64,000 nucleotides of DNA from Periplaneta americana (Eukaryota > Arthropoda > Insecta > Blattodea > Blattidae), in contig NC_091123.1 in assembly GCF_040183065.1 (NCBI RefSeq), positions 9,728,001-9,792,000 of the forward strand, written 5' to 3'. Position numbers and translations under genes: made by a program. This document shows, one piece after another, positions 1-12,880 of the stretch (position 1 is its first letter; every line of letters begins with the position of its first letter). The notes under the pieces are model-generated. The model did no database searches and was not told where the DNA came from. It worked only from the letters and a program-made list of their open reading frames with translations.

Positions 1-83
1 TCGAAGTACTTCGTTTGTTCAGTCTCTTTCTTTCAGCTGCTTGCGTATAGCATTAATTCTTCAAATTAACAGTCAGCATATAA

Positions 84-770
84 TCGGTAACAACGCCAAA
101 AAACAATATCATTAACAATATCGATATCGTCAACAATACCAACGACACCGTCAGCAATATAATCGACATAGTCAGCAATGCTATCGACATCTTCAATAAC
201 ATCATCATCAACATATTGACATCATCAACAATATCATCGATATTATTAACAATATATTCAATATTATTGACGACATTATCATCGACATCAACTATATTAT
301 CATCAACATTAAACAATATCGATATTATGACTATCGACATTATCTACAATATCACCGACATACTAAATGTTAACAACACAATCTTCAGCAACAATACCAT
401 CAGCAAGAATATAATCAATATCATCAACTATATCATCTACAATATTAACTACTGTAGTCTATATAGCTAAACGGCATCCACGTTATCAATAACGTCATTA
501 ACAATATCACCGATATCTGATCAAAATAGTACATATTAACATCTGTACTATCTATATCATCAGTAATACAGGGATATCATCAACATTACACAGCGATATC
601 ATTAACGATATCATCAATATTATCTTCAGTACCATCTCTATGATCAACAATACGTCGATGCCAACAACAATAGGCCCTATCACGGATATCATTAACCTTA
701 TCATCTAACATATTATCAGCCATATCATCTTTATGATCACCAATAGGCCTATTGTCGATTTGTCATCTAC
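84..770. repeat. ATC/ATT-rich low-complexity block
   Basis: The stretch is built from short variants of ATCATCAACAATATC and GATATCATTAAC with no fixed period. It gives spurious open frames on both strands rich in I, N, D, S and V. It resembles a decayed minisatellite. No coding gene is supported. Confidence 0.7.
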
Positions 771-2162
771 CTTGTTGATAGCTAATCCTCTACCTCGATC
801 TCTCAGCCTTTAGTTCCACAATTTCCTATAATTCTGCCTGCCCTTACAATAGAGTTTAAACAAGAATAGGCTATAAAGAATGACGTACAGAGTGTTAAGT
901 GAAAATGTTCAAAAACTAAAGAGAAAAAACAGGAGATACTGTACAGAACATTTCGAGATAGCGAACTTGGGATCTGCGAAGTCAGATTAAATATGTATAT
1001 CGTTTTTGCTTACTGTTTTCCATAAGTTGTTGTTTAGTCAACTGTCCGAAGACAGATTTGAATCTGTCATAAGTGACACTTATAAGGCAACTAAGCCAGG
1101 AGATAATGAGATAGGTGGCCAGTTTCTTTCCCACTCCGTTGCATGCATCGCTGACTACATACATAGTCCTATTACACTAATCAGACTTCAGATGCATACA
1201 AACAATAATTGTTCTTCCTCTGACACATATCATCAAGTTATGTTTCACTTATTTACATTTTAGAATTATTTTCATATCATTTACAAGTACCTATGAGCTA
1301 ACAACGTACTGCATGTATTGTGATTAACTCTTCGAATGGTATGAAAGGGTCTGTCGTTGACTCATCATGTTTTATAATGTGACAATGTAAATACGACAGA
1401 CAGAACCACCTTGCGGACGATAGGTCAACAAACAAAACATGATGGATTGCCTGTAGATAAATAATACATATAAATATTAAATGTAAATAGTAGCTGTAAA
1501 TGATAAATGTTTCTGGCCTTCATTATGAGCACCTGTTGTGAGGTGTAAAATGGTACATTGTTAACTCAGATGTGTAAATGGTATGAAAATAATTTAAGGG
1601 AAGTTGGGAGTAAAATTTTATTATAACTGGTTCAAAATATGACATTTTTTTATTTTGAGCTGAAAAAAATTTATAAAACAAGCTCTTTCGAGAAATGCCA
1701 TAGTGTTTATCTTGACGCCATTTTCAAGCCCTTTGCTGCCATCTTTAAATATATGATGTGCAGAATTTGAAAGTCTAGAACACGCTCTCTTTCTAGCTCT
1801 CGCATAATAGTATTTTTTCAATATTCTTGCATGTAACCTACAAAAAGCTCCTTGCGATGTAAATTTGTTTGATTTTAATGTAACGTCTAGGAAATGTTAT
1901 TTAAAGTGTAAATAGGCCTATATTAGTGTGAGTATTTATTTAGGGCCTAAGTTACTTCGAAATTCGGTATACTTTTTAATTTATGAAATACCACCAAAAT
2001 TTTTTTTTTTTTTTTAGCTTACATGTGGAACATATAATAAAAAAAATATTCTCTGAAGATTTAGGGCCTAAGATAATAAGATCCAAACCAATTTCTGTTT
2101 GTAGGGGAGCTTATATGCGTAAAGAAATTATATTTCAACATTTGTAAAGAAAAACTTTAAAG
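771..2162. other. Intergenic, nothing recognised
   Basis: This AT-rich sequence has only short open frames without family motifs. A T-run lies near 2000. I see no RNA gene, transposon terminus or splice-ready exon. Confidence 0.5.
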
Positions 2163-2420
2163 CCACCAGTTTAGTCAATCGGCTGAAGCGCTTGTCTGCC
2201 GATCCGGAGTTTAGTTCGTGCGTAGGTTCGATTCCCGCTTGGGCTGATTACCTGTCTGAGATTTTTCCGAGGTTTCCTCCAGCCGTAAGGCAAATGTCAG
2301 CTAATATATGGCGAATCCTGGGCCTCATCTTGCCAAATACCATCTCGCTATCACCAATTCTACTGACGCTAAATAACCTAGTAGTTGATACAGCGTTGTT
2401 AAATAACCAACTAAAAAAAC
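2163..2420 (+). mobile_element. tRNA-derived SINE with LINE-like tail
   Basis: The 5' end is tRNA-like, with a B-box-type GGTTCGATTCCC near 2226-2237. The body ends in a segment reading roughly GACGCTAAATAACCTAG, then GATACAGCG, then an A-rich tail. The same closing segment is found in the 254-bp SINE family at 20236, 38911 and 55672, although the tRNA heads differ. The flanks share an imperfect AACTTTAAA/AACTTAAA, a possible target duplication. Confidence 0.7.
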
Positions 2421-3220
2421 TTAAATTTGTGTCGCAAGGATCATTTTAATGCAAATAGAGACAAATAAAAAAGTCATAGGCCTAACTAAAAACTAAATGG
2501 TTTACATGCTTGAAAATTGGCATGATAAGAGCACTGATAGACTAATAGGCCTATGTATCTCTAGTAGAACATTGTTTGAGATTTGACTCCTATCTCCCTT
2601 GCTTCTCTTAAATGTCACGAAGCTCCCAGACAACATGCCAGAGAGCATGGGTTCTTTCCTCATTGTGAGGTCTATCATTCTTCAGAGTTTATCGCAGAGG
2701 TCCTGACTCACTCTGTATAAACATAAATTCGAACTATTCTAAACAAATTAATACGCTTGTGTTCTTACATATTTTGTGATCAGTGACATCAAGAATGGTA
2801 AAATTGTCATAATCTTGTAGTGTCAGAGTTTAGTGAACCTGTATATTTTATCGTCAAGATCTTGACGCCCTGTTTTTGTTCAGTGTCCTTAACAGTAAGG
2901 CAATCTTTGAATATTTATTTTCATAAAGAATGTTCTTTTAGTGTTCTTATGAAAGGCATGAGAACTCAAAGTCTTTATTACTACAAAAGTTCTCAATCAG
3001 TATTGTCCGATTTCAGATACATTAAAGAGCCATAGTATAGTTGTGATCTTTTACATTTGCGAAAATGTTATAGTAGGCCTATATTGCGATACAAGCGTGG
3101 GAAGTGCATTTATAACAGAATCGAGGAAAAGTTAGAGAATACGAGACGAATTATTATTAATAATTTTTAATTTAAATAAATAGTTTGTTTTTGGACGCTA
3201 ACGTTTCCATGTTTGATCGT
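2421..3220. other. Intergenic, nothing recognised
   Basis: This is AT-rich sequence with several TAGGCCTA octamers. Its open frames are short and resemble no known family. Confidence 0.45.
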
Positions 3221-3303
3221 CGTTTGTTATTTGTCGATAGATGCCATTCATTTGTTATTATTCGTATTTGTCGATAGATGTTATTCATTTGTTATTATTC
3301 GAC
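3221..3303. repeat. Two-copy ~37-bp tandem duplication
   Basis: The phrase ATTTGTCGATAGATG followed by ATTCATTTGTTATTATTCG occurs twice in direct succession with minor differences. It is a simple local duplication. Confidence 0.75.
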
Positions 3304-3936
3304 GGCGATTGTGAAAATGTAATAAAATAAATTATAGAAAGTATAGTTTTTTCTTCAAAGAAGTTGGAAGGTGACACATTAATTATACATCAATAGCCTA
3401 TAATTAAATAATATATAGAACATGTTTGTAGGTTACACATTAATTATACATAGGCCCTATAAAGTGCATACCGGTATAGTTCAATGCTTGAATACGTATT
3501 TTATTCCATGGAGGTTTCGCGTTCAGGCACGACCCCACGAGTGGCGCTCAGAGCAACAACCGGAAGTCGTCGGAATTGGTTTTCACGCGTACGTCTTATG
3601 TAGGCCTACATTAATTTTTATTTCCCTACAAATCTCCACTCCAATAAATTAATTTAGAAAGAGTACAGGTATAATAATACATTTAGTTATTTCCTCATCG
3701 CGACACTGATAATTTGCTACTTTTAAGTAAATAAATAAAAGTTGATTTGATTTATTTACTTACCGCACGTGTGTTTAAGTTTAACTACCAACAACATCGG
3801 TAAGGTTGTTAAAAACACGATCAGCCAAAAATTATCTAACGTATGTAAGCCTAATCATTTTAGTATTCTTTTTGATACTGATACATTATTACAATAATCT
3901 TTGTACTAACCTATTAACAATTCGCGGTTTCTTGGC

Positions 3937-3938
<2 letters not shown>
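3304..3938. other. Intergenic, nothing recognised
   Basis: Only short open frames without recognisable domains occur here. Three TAGGCCTA-like octamers lie in the region. Confidence 0.4.

Positions 3939-4035
<97 letters not shown>
3939..4035. repeat. (TAA)n microsatellite
   Basis: About 32 uninterrupted or nearly uninterrupted TAA units are seen, with one TGA variant. Elsewhere in this window such runs are tails of non-LTR elements, but no element end could be recognised next to this one. Confidence 0.95.
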
Positions 4036-5387
4036 GAGGAAATTATAGGCCCACCAACTTCCTATTACAGACTAGAGATGAGGTCGCTGCTATCGCTACA
4101 AACATGAAACATGCAACGAGCTCAGTAGTTCGGACTCCTGCCGTCGGTAATCGGAACTTGCTGATCTATAGCGTAAAATATGGCGTGATTCTTAATATAG
4201 GATAACTCAGAATCTCAGCTGTTTAGCGCTGATATCGTCAGAAATCTTAAAAAGATCCTTTAAACAACAACATTTACTGGATCGCCATATTCCTATGTAA
4301 GAAGCTGCCTCAGTGAGCCGAAGAAAGAAGTTTGCACCTCGAAAATATTTGTTGGTAGTGACTTCTGTGTAGACTATACAAATATAATAGTGCAATTTTT
4401 ATTTTTAAAAAATGTTGCTCAAGTGGTGGTATGAAAATCACGCTATCTGATGCTACTCTGTTATTGACCTAGCTCCATTCTAAAGAATAGCTGGATCCTT
4501 AGTAATTCAACGTGACTAGTTTCCTATTAGAGCGGAGGACCTAATATAGGGAATTATGGAATATACAATACTACTTTAGATAAAATGAAGTTTCTGTATC
4601 TGCATGCTTTCAATTTGAATCTTCATCCTAATTCGAAGATAATATAAACAAAAATCAAATAGAAAAGCGAGCTACTGAAACGTTGAGAATAAACCATTCT
4701 AATTGGTCGGGATTTCAACCTGTGACTTTTACTCTGGACACCAACGGATCATAATCATTAAATATATTCTTTAGTGTAATAATTGAAATTGTTGTAGGTA
4801 TAGGCCTATGCATTATAGGTGAACAAAACTAACTGCCGCTCTCGCTCGCTGTGTTCGTTGCATTAAATGTCTTTCGAGTCTCGTCTCGTCATTCTCGTGC
4901 GCTTCGAGTCTCGCTCATCATTCTCGAAATAGCATTTGGTTAGCGTGGGAAGATTTCGTAACTTTGAATAACGCACATAATTGAAATAAATAACATTATA
5001 AATGTTTAATTGAGACAGAAAGACAAAACAGAACAGTATCTTAGTTATCAAAATGTTCTGATTCTATTAATTATATATTATGTATGGTTATATAAAAATA
5101 GAAAAAAAAATTGTCAAATAAATTTGCATTTCTAAGAAATATAAAAGATTACGTTAAATAAAGCGTTAATATATTTTTTTTTTACTTGAGATTGTACACT
5201 TGATGTCAAACACACGAAAAGAAAATTCCTAACCTTTTAGTAAGAGGCTAGTAATTAAATAAAGATTGGGGAACGGATTATTATACACTGAAAGGTAGAG
5301 ATGATGTTTCAGATAGGCTACTTGATTGTTTATACATATATAACAGTTGTCAAAGTAGATAAAAGTTCACTCTGGTATAAACAACAG
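4036..5387. other. Intergenic, nothing recognised
   Basis: No gene or transposon terminus was identified in this AT-rich sequence. A short variable repeat of TCTCGT and CGAGTCTCG lies at about 4870-4925. Confidence 0.4.
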
Positions 5388-5730
5388 TGGCGATTCAAGG
5401 CTGCTTGACGTTTGGGGACTTCGGGAGTGACCAACTCTCGAAGTCTTGAAACACTCACAAGCAGTCTTTACGTCAAGGACGCGACGTATACAACATTGTC
5501 GTGCGGGTTTTCGGCTTTGCGGGCGCTGTTAGTCTTGCTTTCTCGATCGTTGTTCATCTCTACTATGCACATGGGTGGGCAACTCTTGCTCTCAAAGTGT
5601 CAACACAATCTCAGTGCAGGTAGAACGGACTCTGTACTAGCTGTACTGTCTGTGTGCGGTTCTTTCAAGATACAAGTTCGATCGCGTCTGCAGTAAGTGG
5701 CGGCTCGTTTTAAGTGAAAAACAATGTAAG
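5388..5730 (+). other. GC-richer patch with CAGTGGCG start, possible hAT remnant
   Basis: The patch starts with CAGTGGCG, a sequence typical of hAT transposon ends, and has higher GC than its surroundings. It holds an open frame of about 94 codons (5412-5696) without a recognised domain, and CAGTAAGTGGCGGC near 5689. A matching inverted end was not found, so a host 5' exon or plain intergenic DNA is equally possible. Confidence 0.2.
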
Positions 5731-7695
5731 TCCCAGATCATTTCCCTTTAGTTACGAGTAAAAAGAGATTTTTTTTATTAAGAAGAGAGGTAAAGCTTGT
5801 ATTGTATTACACTTTTTTACGCATGACATTTTATGTTACAAATAAACAGTGAAGGTTTTAGTAAAGAAATACTGTATGCATCTGCTTTAGAACAGCTAAA
5901 GGTAAAAATGAGATATCAACAAGGTGAGGCTGATATCAAATATCATTAGCAAGTTGTGCGTGCGAGTTACAGAATTGCACGACATATAATCGACTAGCTA
6001 AGAACATTTATGGATAAATTTGAAATGTGGTAGTATCATGTAGAACATAGACAACTTCACTTTCTTTGACTATAAACTATCTTGAAGCGTGATAAGAAAA
6101 TCTTCTTATCAAATATAAGACCTTAATTCAAGACCTACACCAAAATTCACTGCTAAGTTTGGAGAAACAGTGACAATTGACAAGGAATCGAAATTTTTCT
6201 GAAATTTTTTTGGCTTACGCAGATAAAAAATCCTGAAAATTTATAGCTTGAATTAATAAATCTACAGAACAGCACGCCACTCAGATTCCAGCAAAATCAG
6301 GAATCGAACTGTTCGTAATGTTGCCTAAGTAGAATTTCCAAACATACTCCTTGCTTCCATATATACTGTATGTACTTGAGGCAGAGTTTAATACAAGAAA
6401 GAAGTGTAAAAGCTCTCAAAGTAAAGAAAGAGCTTAGAAGTAAGCTTATTTCATCTGCCGTGACATGTAAAAAATACTTCCTTGAATTTGTTATTGTTTG
6501 CTAATACAGACTATTACCTTTCTGAGAACAGAGGAATACTCTTTAATGTATAGGCTAAAGACTTACAAATTCTAGCGTTCTGCGTTTCAAATAAGACATA
6601 TAATAAAAAATATTAACAAATAGTGTAATAATAAATAAGTGTTGCAGCTATATTTGTTGTATCTTGAAAAGGTTGTATTCAGTTTGTGTTTCCAGTACTA
6701 AACTAATTTACAAAGCTAAAAAATAATATAATTTTGTTATGTGTTCAGGTATAGTCTTTCTAAAATTACCATAATTATTGTACCATGCGTCATTCTGAAA
6801 TTCAAATCATGGAATAGATATCACAACCACCTGCATGAGCCGCCAGAGCGCACCGTGGCTTTTGCAGCAAAACTACAAACAACTTGTAACTGCTGCGGCT
6901 GGCTCCGTCTGCCTTTCTCTCTTTCAAGGTTTTTTAGCACTTTGGGAGCACGAGTTGCCCATCCGTGACTATGCATATTTACCTTAGAAATCTCATCCCA
7001 TATTAGGAACCTCTACCATTCCATATTAGGCACTATCTCATAATAGGAAACCAATTTTGATATTTTTAAAAATTGACTTTTTAACATAAAGTAGTAGCTA
7101 TATTTATGTAGACCAATAACAGTCCACAACGTAAGAGAAGAGTTGGAAAATTTACATCGTCTGTGAATAAAAATATTTGATATCCTGGACGGCATTAAAG
7201 AAACAAAAAAGATACCTCATATAGTATTAGACCACTTCCCTTTATAGTAGCTCTAATATGTTAAATTATTGCTGCTACTATTATTACTAAAAGGCGGTAC
7301 GTAACGATATTGCAGTACGGACACATTTCCAAGTAGGCCTAAGCCGTGTTATGCCGCTCTGTTTCACAAGACTCCACGACACCCCCAGTTCCCACCCCAC
7401 TGCGAGGGGAGGGGCACCTGTTGTGAGGGAGTTATTCGGCAGATGGTCGACCGGAACTCCCGGATATCGATCTGCTCAAAGTAAACGGGAGCAAATGAGG
7501 AACGGCATCTCTATTTAACTACATTGTCGATTAAAAATAAATTAAAAGTTAAATCCAAATATGACAAACTGTCAGCTTGCAGGGAGGATTGATTGCGACA
7601 CGTGACTAGGATACACGACACAAGGATTACAAACTACATGTCAAATCATCGACCAGAGCTAAGGTGACGATTAGGAAGACCTCTCTAGAGGCTTT
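5731..7695. other. Intergenic, nothing recognised
   Basis: This is AT-rich sequence with short open frames only. A small GC-rich patch lies at about 7370-7500. No transposon ends or RNA genes were recognised. Confidence 0.4.
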
Positions 7696-7696
7696 C

Positions 7697-7745
7697 TAAT
7701 TATTCAAATTAACTTTACAGGGAGTTATTTCTGAAAGCTTAATTT
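7697..7745 (+). repeat. Orphan copy of SINE flank sequence
   Basis: ATTATTCAAATTAACTTTAC and the following GGGAGTTATT are repeated almost exactly downstream of the tRNA-like module at about 7985-8036. The pair brackets that module and could be an old duplication or a second copy of the same repeat. Confidence 0.7.
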
Positions 7746-7860
7746 GTATAATACACGTCACTGTTCGTAACAGAAAACCACAATTTAAAGTCACACAGAG
7801 TTAGTGTGCACTCAAATGTTGGTTGCTTGACTGTTGTCAGCCCACTTTGAGGTCTGTGGA

Positions 7861-8036
7861 TATAGAGGGAAAAATTGGATCGGAGTCGGGTAGAGTTCCC
7901 GGGTAGCTCAGTGGGAGAGCGTTGGTACGTTTAACCAAAGGTCCCGGGTTCGATACCCGGCCCCGGAACAATTTTTCCCTCGAAATTATTCAAATTAACT
8001 TTACAGGGAGTTATTCCTGAAAGCTTAATTTGGCTA
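7861..8036 (+). mobile_element. tRNA-like module (7896-7969), probably SINE
   Basis: The module folds into a near-complete tRNA cloverleaf. It has a GGTAGCTCAGTGGGAGAGC D-arm, a TTGGT/ACCAA anticodon stem and a CCGGGTTCGATACCCGG T-arm. The 7-nt anticodon loop ACGTTTA has C instead of the usual T at position 33, and the acceptor stem has one mismatch. It sits between inverted GAGGGAAAAATTG and CAATTTTTCCCTC, like the related copies at 47.6 and 55.3-55.6 kb. A SINE is therefore more likely than a working tRNA gene. If functional, the anticodon would read GTT. Confidence 0.65.
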
Positions 8037-8432
8037 TTAATAAATTCCAGAACGAATTAATTTGTGGCTTATATTTGTGTTTGGATTATTGTTATAATGA
8101 TGATACAGCGTTAAAGAACGTGGGGTAAGAAAAAATGACATCGACAGGGGAAAGATCTACAAGGTACTGTCACTAGCTTTCTCTATAAAGAAGCCTTCAT
8201 AATGCAAATGTCTACTAACATGCACCGGTGTTATTAGAGTGCATAGAACCTAAGCATAAATCTTAGACCTAAATCTGCAGAACGTTTTGTGTTATGTTAT
8301 CCGACAATGTGAAATAGTTCACTTCTCTTGGGAGAATATTCACGTTAATTTATTTTCACTTATTATATTATAAAATAAGTGTCAATAAGTTGAAACTTTT
8401 TCGTTATATATTTCATACATTTTATAAATGGT

Positions 8433-8625
8433 TTGCCTCTTATCTTCAAAACATATCAATATGTGGAAATATTACACAAGAATCATAAAGTAAATCATTA
8501 TACGAATAAATATAGATCCAAGAATGTACATATTGATGTGGGTGTTCCTCAGGGCTCTGTTTTGGGCCCTGTATTGTTTCTTTTATATGTAAACAATTTA
8601 CCCATGTACTTAAGAAATTACTTTA
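8433..8625 (+). pseudogene. LINE reverse-transcriptase fragment
   Basis: The reading frame contains GVPQGSVLGPVLF followed by LLYVNNLP, the conserved reverse-transcriptase block seen in Jockey/CR1-type non-LTR retrotransposons. About 50 residues precede it. No catalytic FADD box is present because the frame runs straight into a (GTAT)n tract. This is a short dead remnant, and no 3' end or target duplication was found. Confidence 0.8.
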
Positions 8626-8725
8626 TGTGTATGTATGTATGTATGTATGTATGTATGTATGTATGTATGTATGTATGTATGTATGTATGTATGTATGTAT
8701 GTACAGTATGTATGTATGTATGCAG
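8626..8725. repeat. (GTAT)n microsatellite
   Basis: About 22 GTAT units are followed by one ACAG interruption and a few more units. The run abuts the reverse-transcriptase remnant and truncates its frame. Confidence 0.95.
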
Positions 8726-9758
8726 TTTCGTTGTCTATCTCTTTTAACTCACTTGAGAGACTGGAAATGTCATTTTCCTTGACTGTTGCTTTGATCTTTT
8801 CCTGGTTCTCGTCGAACTTGTAAAGAAAAAGACGAGATTTTCTGCGGCAGTTTTCTATTGTTTTAGACGCAATCAATTGCCTCTTTCATATCACTTATAG
8901 CCTATATTGTATTTATTTTCACATTTGACCCTGCGAATATCTGCTATCTGCAACATGCAAGACGTGCACAATATATCTGAGATGCTATAAGTACACACAC
9001 AAATATATTAAGTTTCATGCATTTGATATTTCTTGCACCAGAGAATGTTGTTCTTAGCATAGAAATAATTTAAAGAGAAAAAATAGTCCTCGTGGAATGA
9101 GAAAGATGCTAAGAAAACAACCTCCCAAGATAAGACTGTGTTACATAGTCACTGCAGTTATAAGTTTATATTTTTCACCAACAAGTATACAATGTCCGTA
9201 TTTACCATTGAAAACAATTTGGACTACAAAACACAGCAAAAATCTCTTCTTTTAACAAAGGAAATCGGATGGTGTATTCACTCAAATTCAAAGCTATAGA
9301 TCTCACAACTCTTCAATTAGTTTTCAAAAAATCCGCTCCGTTATGGCAAGAGCGCAGTGAACAAAATCTATGTTATAGTACATATTCTGCCATTTATATT
9401 ATACAATCAGAATTACATTTGTCCCTAGTATAATTTCGTGGTAAATTTAAATAAAATATCACGAAATTAGCCGAGTTTGTCCTACAGTAGTATGAAAGCC
9501 TATGTATGCATGATCAATTAAATTGGACTTTCATTCAAGGTGTTTTGAGGACATAAAATAATATGAATACAGGATGATTCGTAATGTTAGTCTGATATCT
9601 CGCTGACTAATACTAGCGGTAGTGTTTTATTTAATAGTCCTTCAATAGGAGATGTTATGAAGCATAGAAACTTAACGTGGGTCAGAAATGATTGGCAAAT
9701 GGTGTTGAAACAAGTTGATTTTTGAGAGTTTTACTGAAATAGAATTTAGAATTTTCAA
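8726..9758. other. Intergenic, nothing recognised
   Basis: Only short open frames occur. No transposon ends, RNA genes or tandem repeats were seen. Confidence 0.4.
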
Positions 9759-9782
9759 TTAAAAAAAAAAAAAAAAAAAAAA

Positions 9783-9818
<36 letters not shown>
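9759..9818. repeat. Poly(A) and (TAA)n tract
   Basis: About 25 A residues are followed directly by about 10 TAA units. The order suggests the 3' tail of an inserted retroelement in + orientation, although the upstream sequence was not recognised. Confidence 0.8.
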
Positions 9819-9819
<1 letters not shown>

Positions 9820-11415
9820 TGTCCGACATCTCTCGGGGTTTCTTCAAAACTATTGCACGGGTTATTCTCATATTCATTAGCTACAGATCCTTCATCCGGG
9901 AGTTACGAGCGACAGTCAGCAACTTACGGGGCTGCAATTGCTCGCTCATTTGTAGGGAATAGGGACCTCAGCGAACAATGGAAGGGAAGTTATTTGACTT
10001 CATTCATCGCAGTGCCCTGTGGCGTCTTATAGCTTGCAATAGCGGTAGACGAGGAATGATTCATAATGCACAGATTGTAGGCCATCTATGCCTACCAGTT
10101 TCAATTACAAGGGAATATTGGTTTGCTTTTCGTAGAATGTAATAAAATATAAAGTTCTTAAACACGTAATAAAATAGTAGCAAGACACGTAGAGGAGTTG
10201 AAGATAAATCGCCATTAATCTTATTTTTAACGCGGAGCGTTTTTCTGCGTACACTGGGCTGCAAAAGCAATGTCGAGTCGAAGTCGCTATCGATTTGAAA
10301 TATTATCGTGTTACGAGGACTTCATTATATGTATGAAATAATTATTCAAACACATCTTAACTGGCCTGAATTTTTTAAAGAGTTTTTATTCAATGCAAAG
10401 GAGAAATGTGTAGCTAAATATTTCAATTAGGTTCAATTTTCTGTTCTGTATCTGTATTTATAATAAAATTGATAGGCTGCATTGTTTTGTTAATACAATA
10501 TGAAACGTAACTGGCCGTATATATCGATTGTAACAATGACAGCATCCATGACAGCAGATACATCCATAAGGAAGGCTGTGGAATACCATATAAAGTGCAG
10601 TTTCGCTATTTTCGTGTAGTTTTCTTATTAATGTTGTAAAATAAAAGTATATGAATAATTTAAAATCAATTTATATTAAATAATAACGTGAACATATTAT
10701 AAAAGTCGTATTTATATGCTTTTAAAAAATGAATCTCAGGAAAATAGCTTTCTATATCGCCATGTTTGCTAAAGTCCTCGGAAAATGATATAATTTCCTA
10801 TCGGTATTTCTTTTGCAGCCGATTGTACCACTCGAATATTTAAAAAGAATTACAACATTGCCCCTTATGGAAGTTGCGTCGATGTCGCTCGCGATACATT
10901 CCTAAAAGAGCTTTATGAGTTCATTCATGGCCCAGGTTCTGCTTCTGCTTTAACATTCATCAAATGGAATGCGCAACTTATACTTATTGTGTTGATGGAT
11001 CTTGTTTTCTTTTTATATTTTGGAGGGTTATGCACATCGCAGTGTTTCCTGAAACTACGCATTGATCAAGGCAAATGCGTAACCTATACTTGTTATGTGA
11101 GTGGATTCATCCTCATGTTGTTATATTTTGGGGGTCATGTACATCGCAGAATAACCTGAAAGAAACCACCCAACTGTTGGGCAATTCCAGCACTAATGAA
11201 AACGTGTTAATTAATAAATCAATTATGTATTTTCATGCTCCTTTATTTCAGTGATCTATATTTTTATATAAGGAGGCCGTGTTAAAAACAATTGCTATAG
11301 ATCTGCGATTTTTGTATCAGATGGATTTGGAGAAGGTTCACGTGAAAGGTTTTTTAACATGTAAAATCTTAACGAAAAATTAAACTTAATTTTAATTTAA
11401 TACAGATATATTATT
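9819..11415. other. Intergenic, nothing recognised
   Basis: AT-rich sequence without a supported gene. The open frames are short and lack motifs. Confidence 0.4.
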
Positions 11416-11470
11416 CGTACACAAATGGTAGAGTGTAGGAGAAGGCCCTATAGCCTTAACTCTGCCAGTA

Positions 11471-11537
<67 letters not shown>

Positions 11538-11558
11538 ACAAACAAACAAACAAACAAA

Positions 11559-11625
<67 letters not shown>

Positions 11626-11642
11626 ACAAACAAACAAACAAA

Positions 11643-11673
<31 letters not shown>

Positions 11674-11925
11674 AATTAATTAATTTAATTAAATTAATTG
11701 AATAAATAAATAAATAAATAAATAAAATTAATTAATTAAATTAAATTAATTGAATAAATAAATAAAATTAATTAATTTAATTAAATTAATTGAATAAATA
11801 AATAAATAAATAACATTAATTAATTAAATTAAATAAATTGAATAAATAAATAAGTGAGTGAGTGAGTGAGTTAGTGAGTAAGTAAGTAAGTAAATGATTA
11901 AATAAATAAATAAATAAATATCGTT
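11416..11925 (+). mobile_element. Retroelement 3' end with very long (TAAA)n tail
   Basis: The segment near 11425-11472 (GGAGAAGGCCCTATAGCC, then AACTCTGCCAGTA) resembles the reverse complement of the short element at 18910-19004 (GAGAAGGCCTGATGGCC, then TCTACCAGG). Both are followed by AAAT-type repeats. The tail here runs over 400 bp, includes AAAC blocks, and degenerates into alternating TAATTAATTTAATTAAATTAATTG blocks and GTGA/GTAA units. Confidence 0.65.
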
Positions 11926-12090
11926 GTGATTAATAAATGCGGGGAGTATACAGAAGATAGATAAATAGATAAATAAATAAGTTCCTAAATAAATAATTCA
12001 ATAAATAAAAATAACAGTCTGAAATTCTAAAATACTTAACTGTGATATTAATTTCCAAATGAATCCAATTCTCTATAATTATATATTATT

Positions 12091-12413
12091 ACGAGCCGCC
12101 ATGGTGGTCCAGTGGACGCTGGACTTATAATCCTGTTGACCCGGATTCGACCCCCGGTGTACTCTCGATTTATAACTTGTTTTGGGCAAGCCCGTGATCC
12201 AGGTAACAAAGGGATTTTCTCCAAAAACTCCGGGTCCCCTATGGGATAGCAACAAATCTCCATCGTCATCTCATCTCATCGTGGGTGTAGCGTAGACCAG
12301 CCTCCTATGGCGCACGCTGGGCAACGACCCTGTCGGTAAATTAGTCTACACGACTGGCTTCATATGGGTGAAAGACGGAAAGTCAAGTAAGCTTGCCCGT
12401 CATAAGTTAAAAA
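12091..12413 (+). mobile_element. tRNA-derived SINE, ~320 bp
   Basis: The head starts GAGCCGCCATGGTGGTCCAG and carries a B-box-like GGATTCGACCCCCGG at about 12140-12155. The body continues through a conserved-looking block (CTCCGGGTCCCCTATGGG, GTGGGTGTAGCGTAGACCAG) to CTTGCCCGTCATAAG. This head is unlike the other SINEs in the window. No clear target duplication was found. Confidence 0.6.
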
Positions 12414-12583
12414 GAAAATTTAATTTCAAACCACTCATTGGCGTCATTTTGGTGTGTGAATCGCTTCGAATATCAGTTGCATTGTTGTCTTGAGACTAGG
12501 TCTCATGGAATAATTAAGTTGAGTTAGCTAGTTAAATGATGATAATTAATCGCATAGTAGTTTATTAGAACTATGCTACGGGG

Positions 12584-12880
12584 ATAAAATGTAAACATAA
12601 AGTAGGCTATATCGATGTAATGGGAATAATATCAATGCAATGGGATTTAGCCATTACAAGTTTTCTATTATATTTAAATGCTTTGAGGAGATAATTTTCA
12701 AAACGTCTCTTGTCCACCTGATAACGATCAGGATCAAAATGTAAACATAAAGTAGGCTATATCGATTTAATGGGAATAATATCAATGCAATGAGATTTAG
12801 CCATTAAAAGTTTTCTATTATATTTAAATGATTTGAGGAGATCACTTTCAAAACGTCTCTTGTCCACCTGATAAAGAAAA
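12584..12880. repeat. Two-copy ~150-bp tandem duplication
   Basis: AAAATGTAAACATAAAGTAG begins at 12586 and again at 12736. The units stay alike through GTCTCTTGTCCACCTGATAA with about a dozen substitutions. This is a direct duplication without coding potential. Confidence 0.9.

Noticed and set aside
2820..3035. 71-codon frame as a host gene
   Set aside because: There is no domain, no splice context and no compositional signal; frames of this length are expected by chance in AT-rich DNA of this size.
7896..7969. Functional tRNA gene with anticodon GTT
   Set aside because: Position 33 is C, the acceptor stem has a mismatch, and it sits in inverted SINE-like flanks shared with other repeats. 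I kept it as a tRNA-like SINE module.
11392..11641. Minus-strand frames of FIYL repeats
   Set aside because: They are translations of (TAAA)n in three frames.
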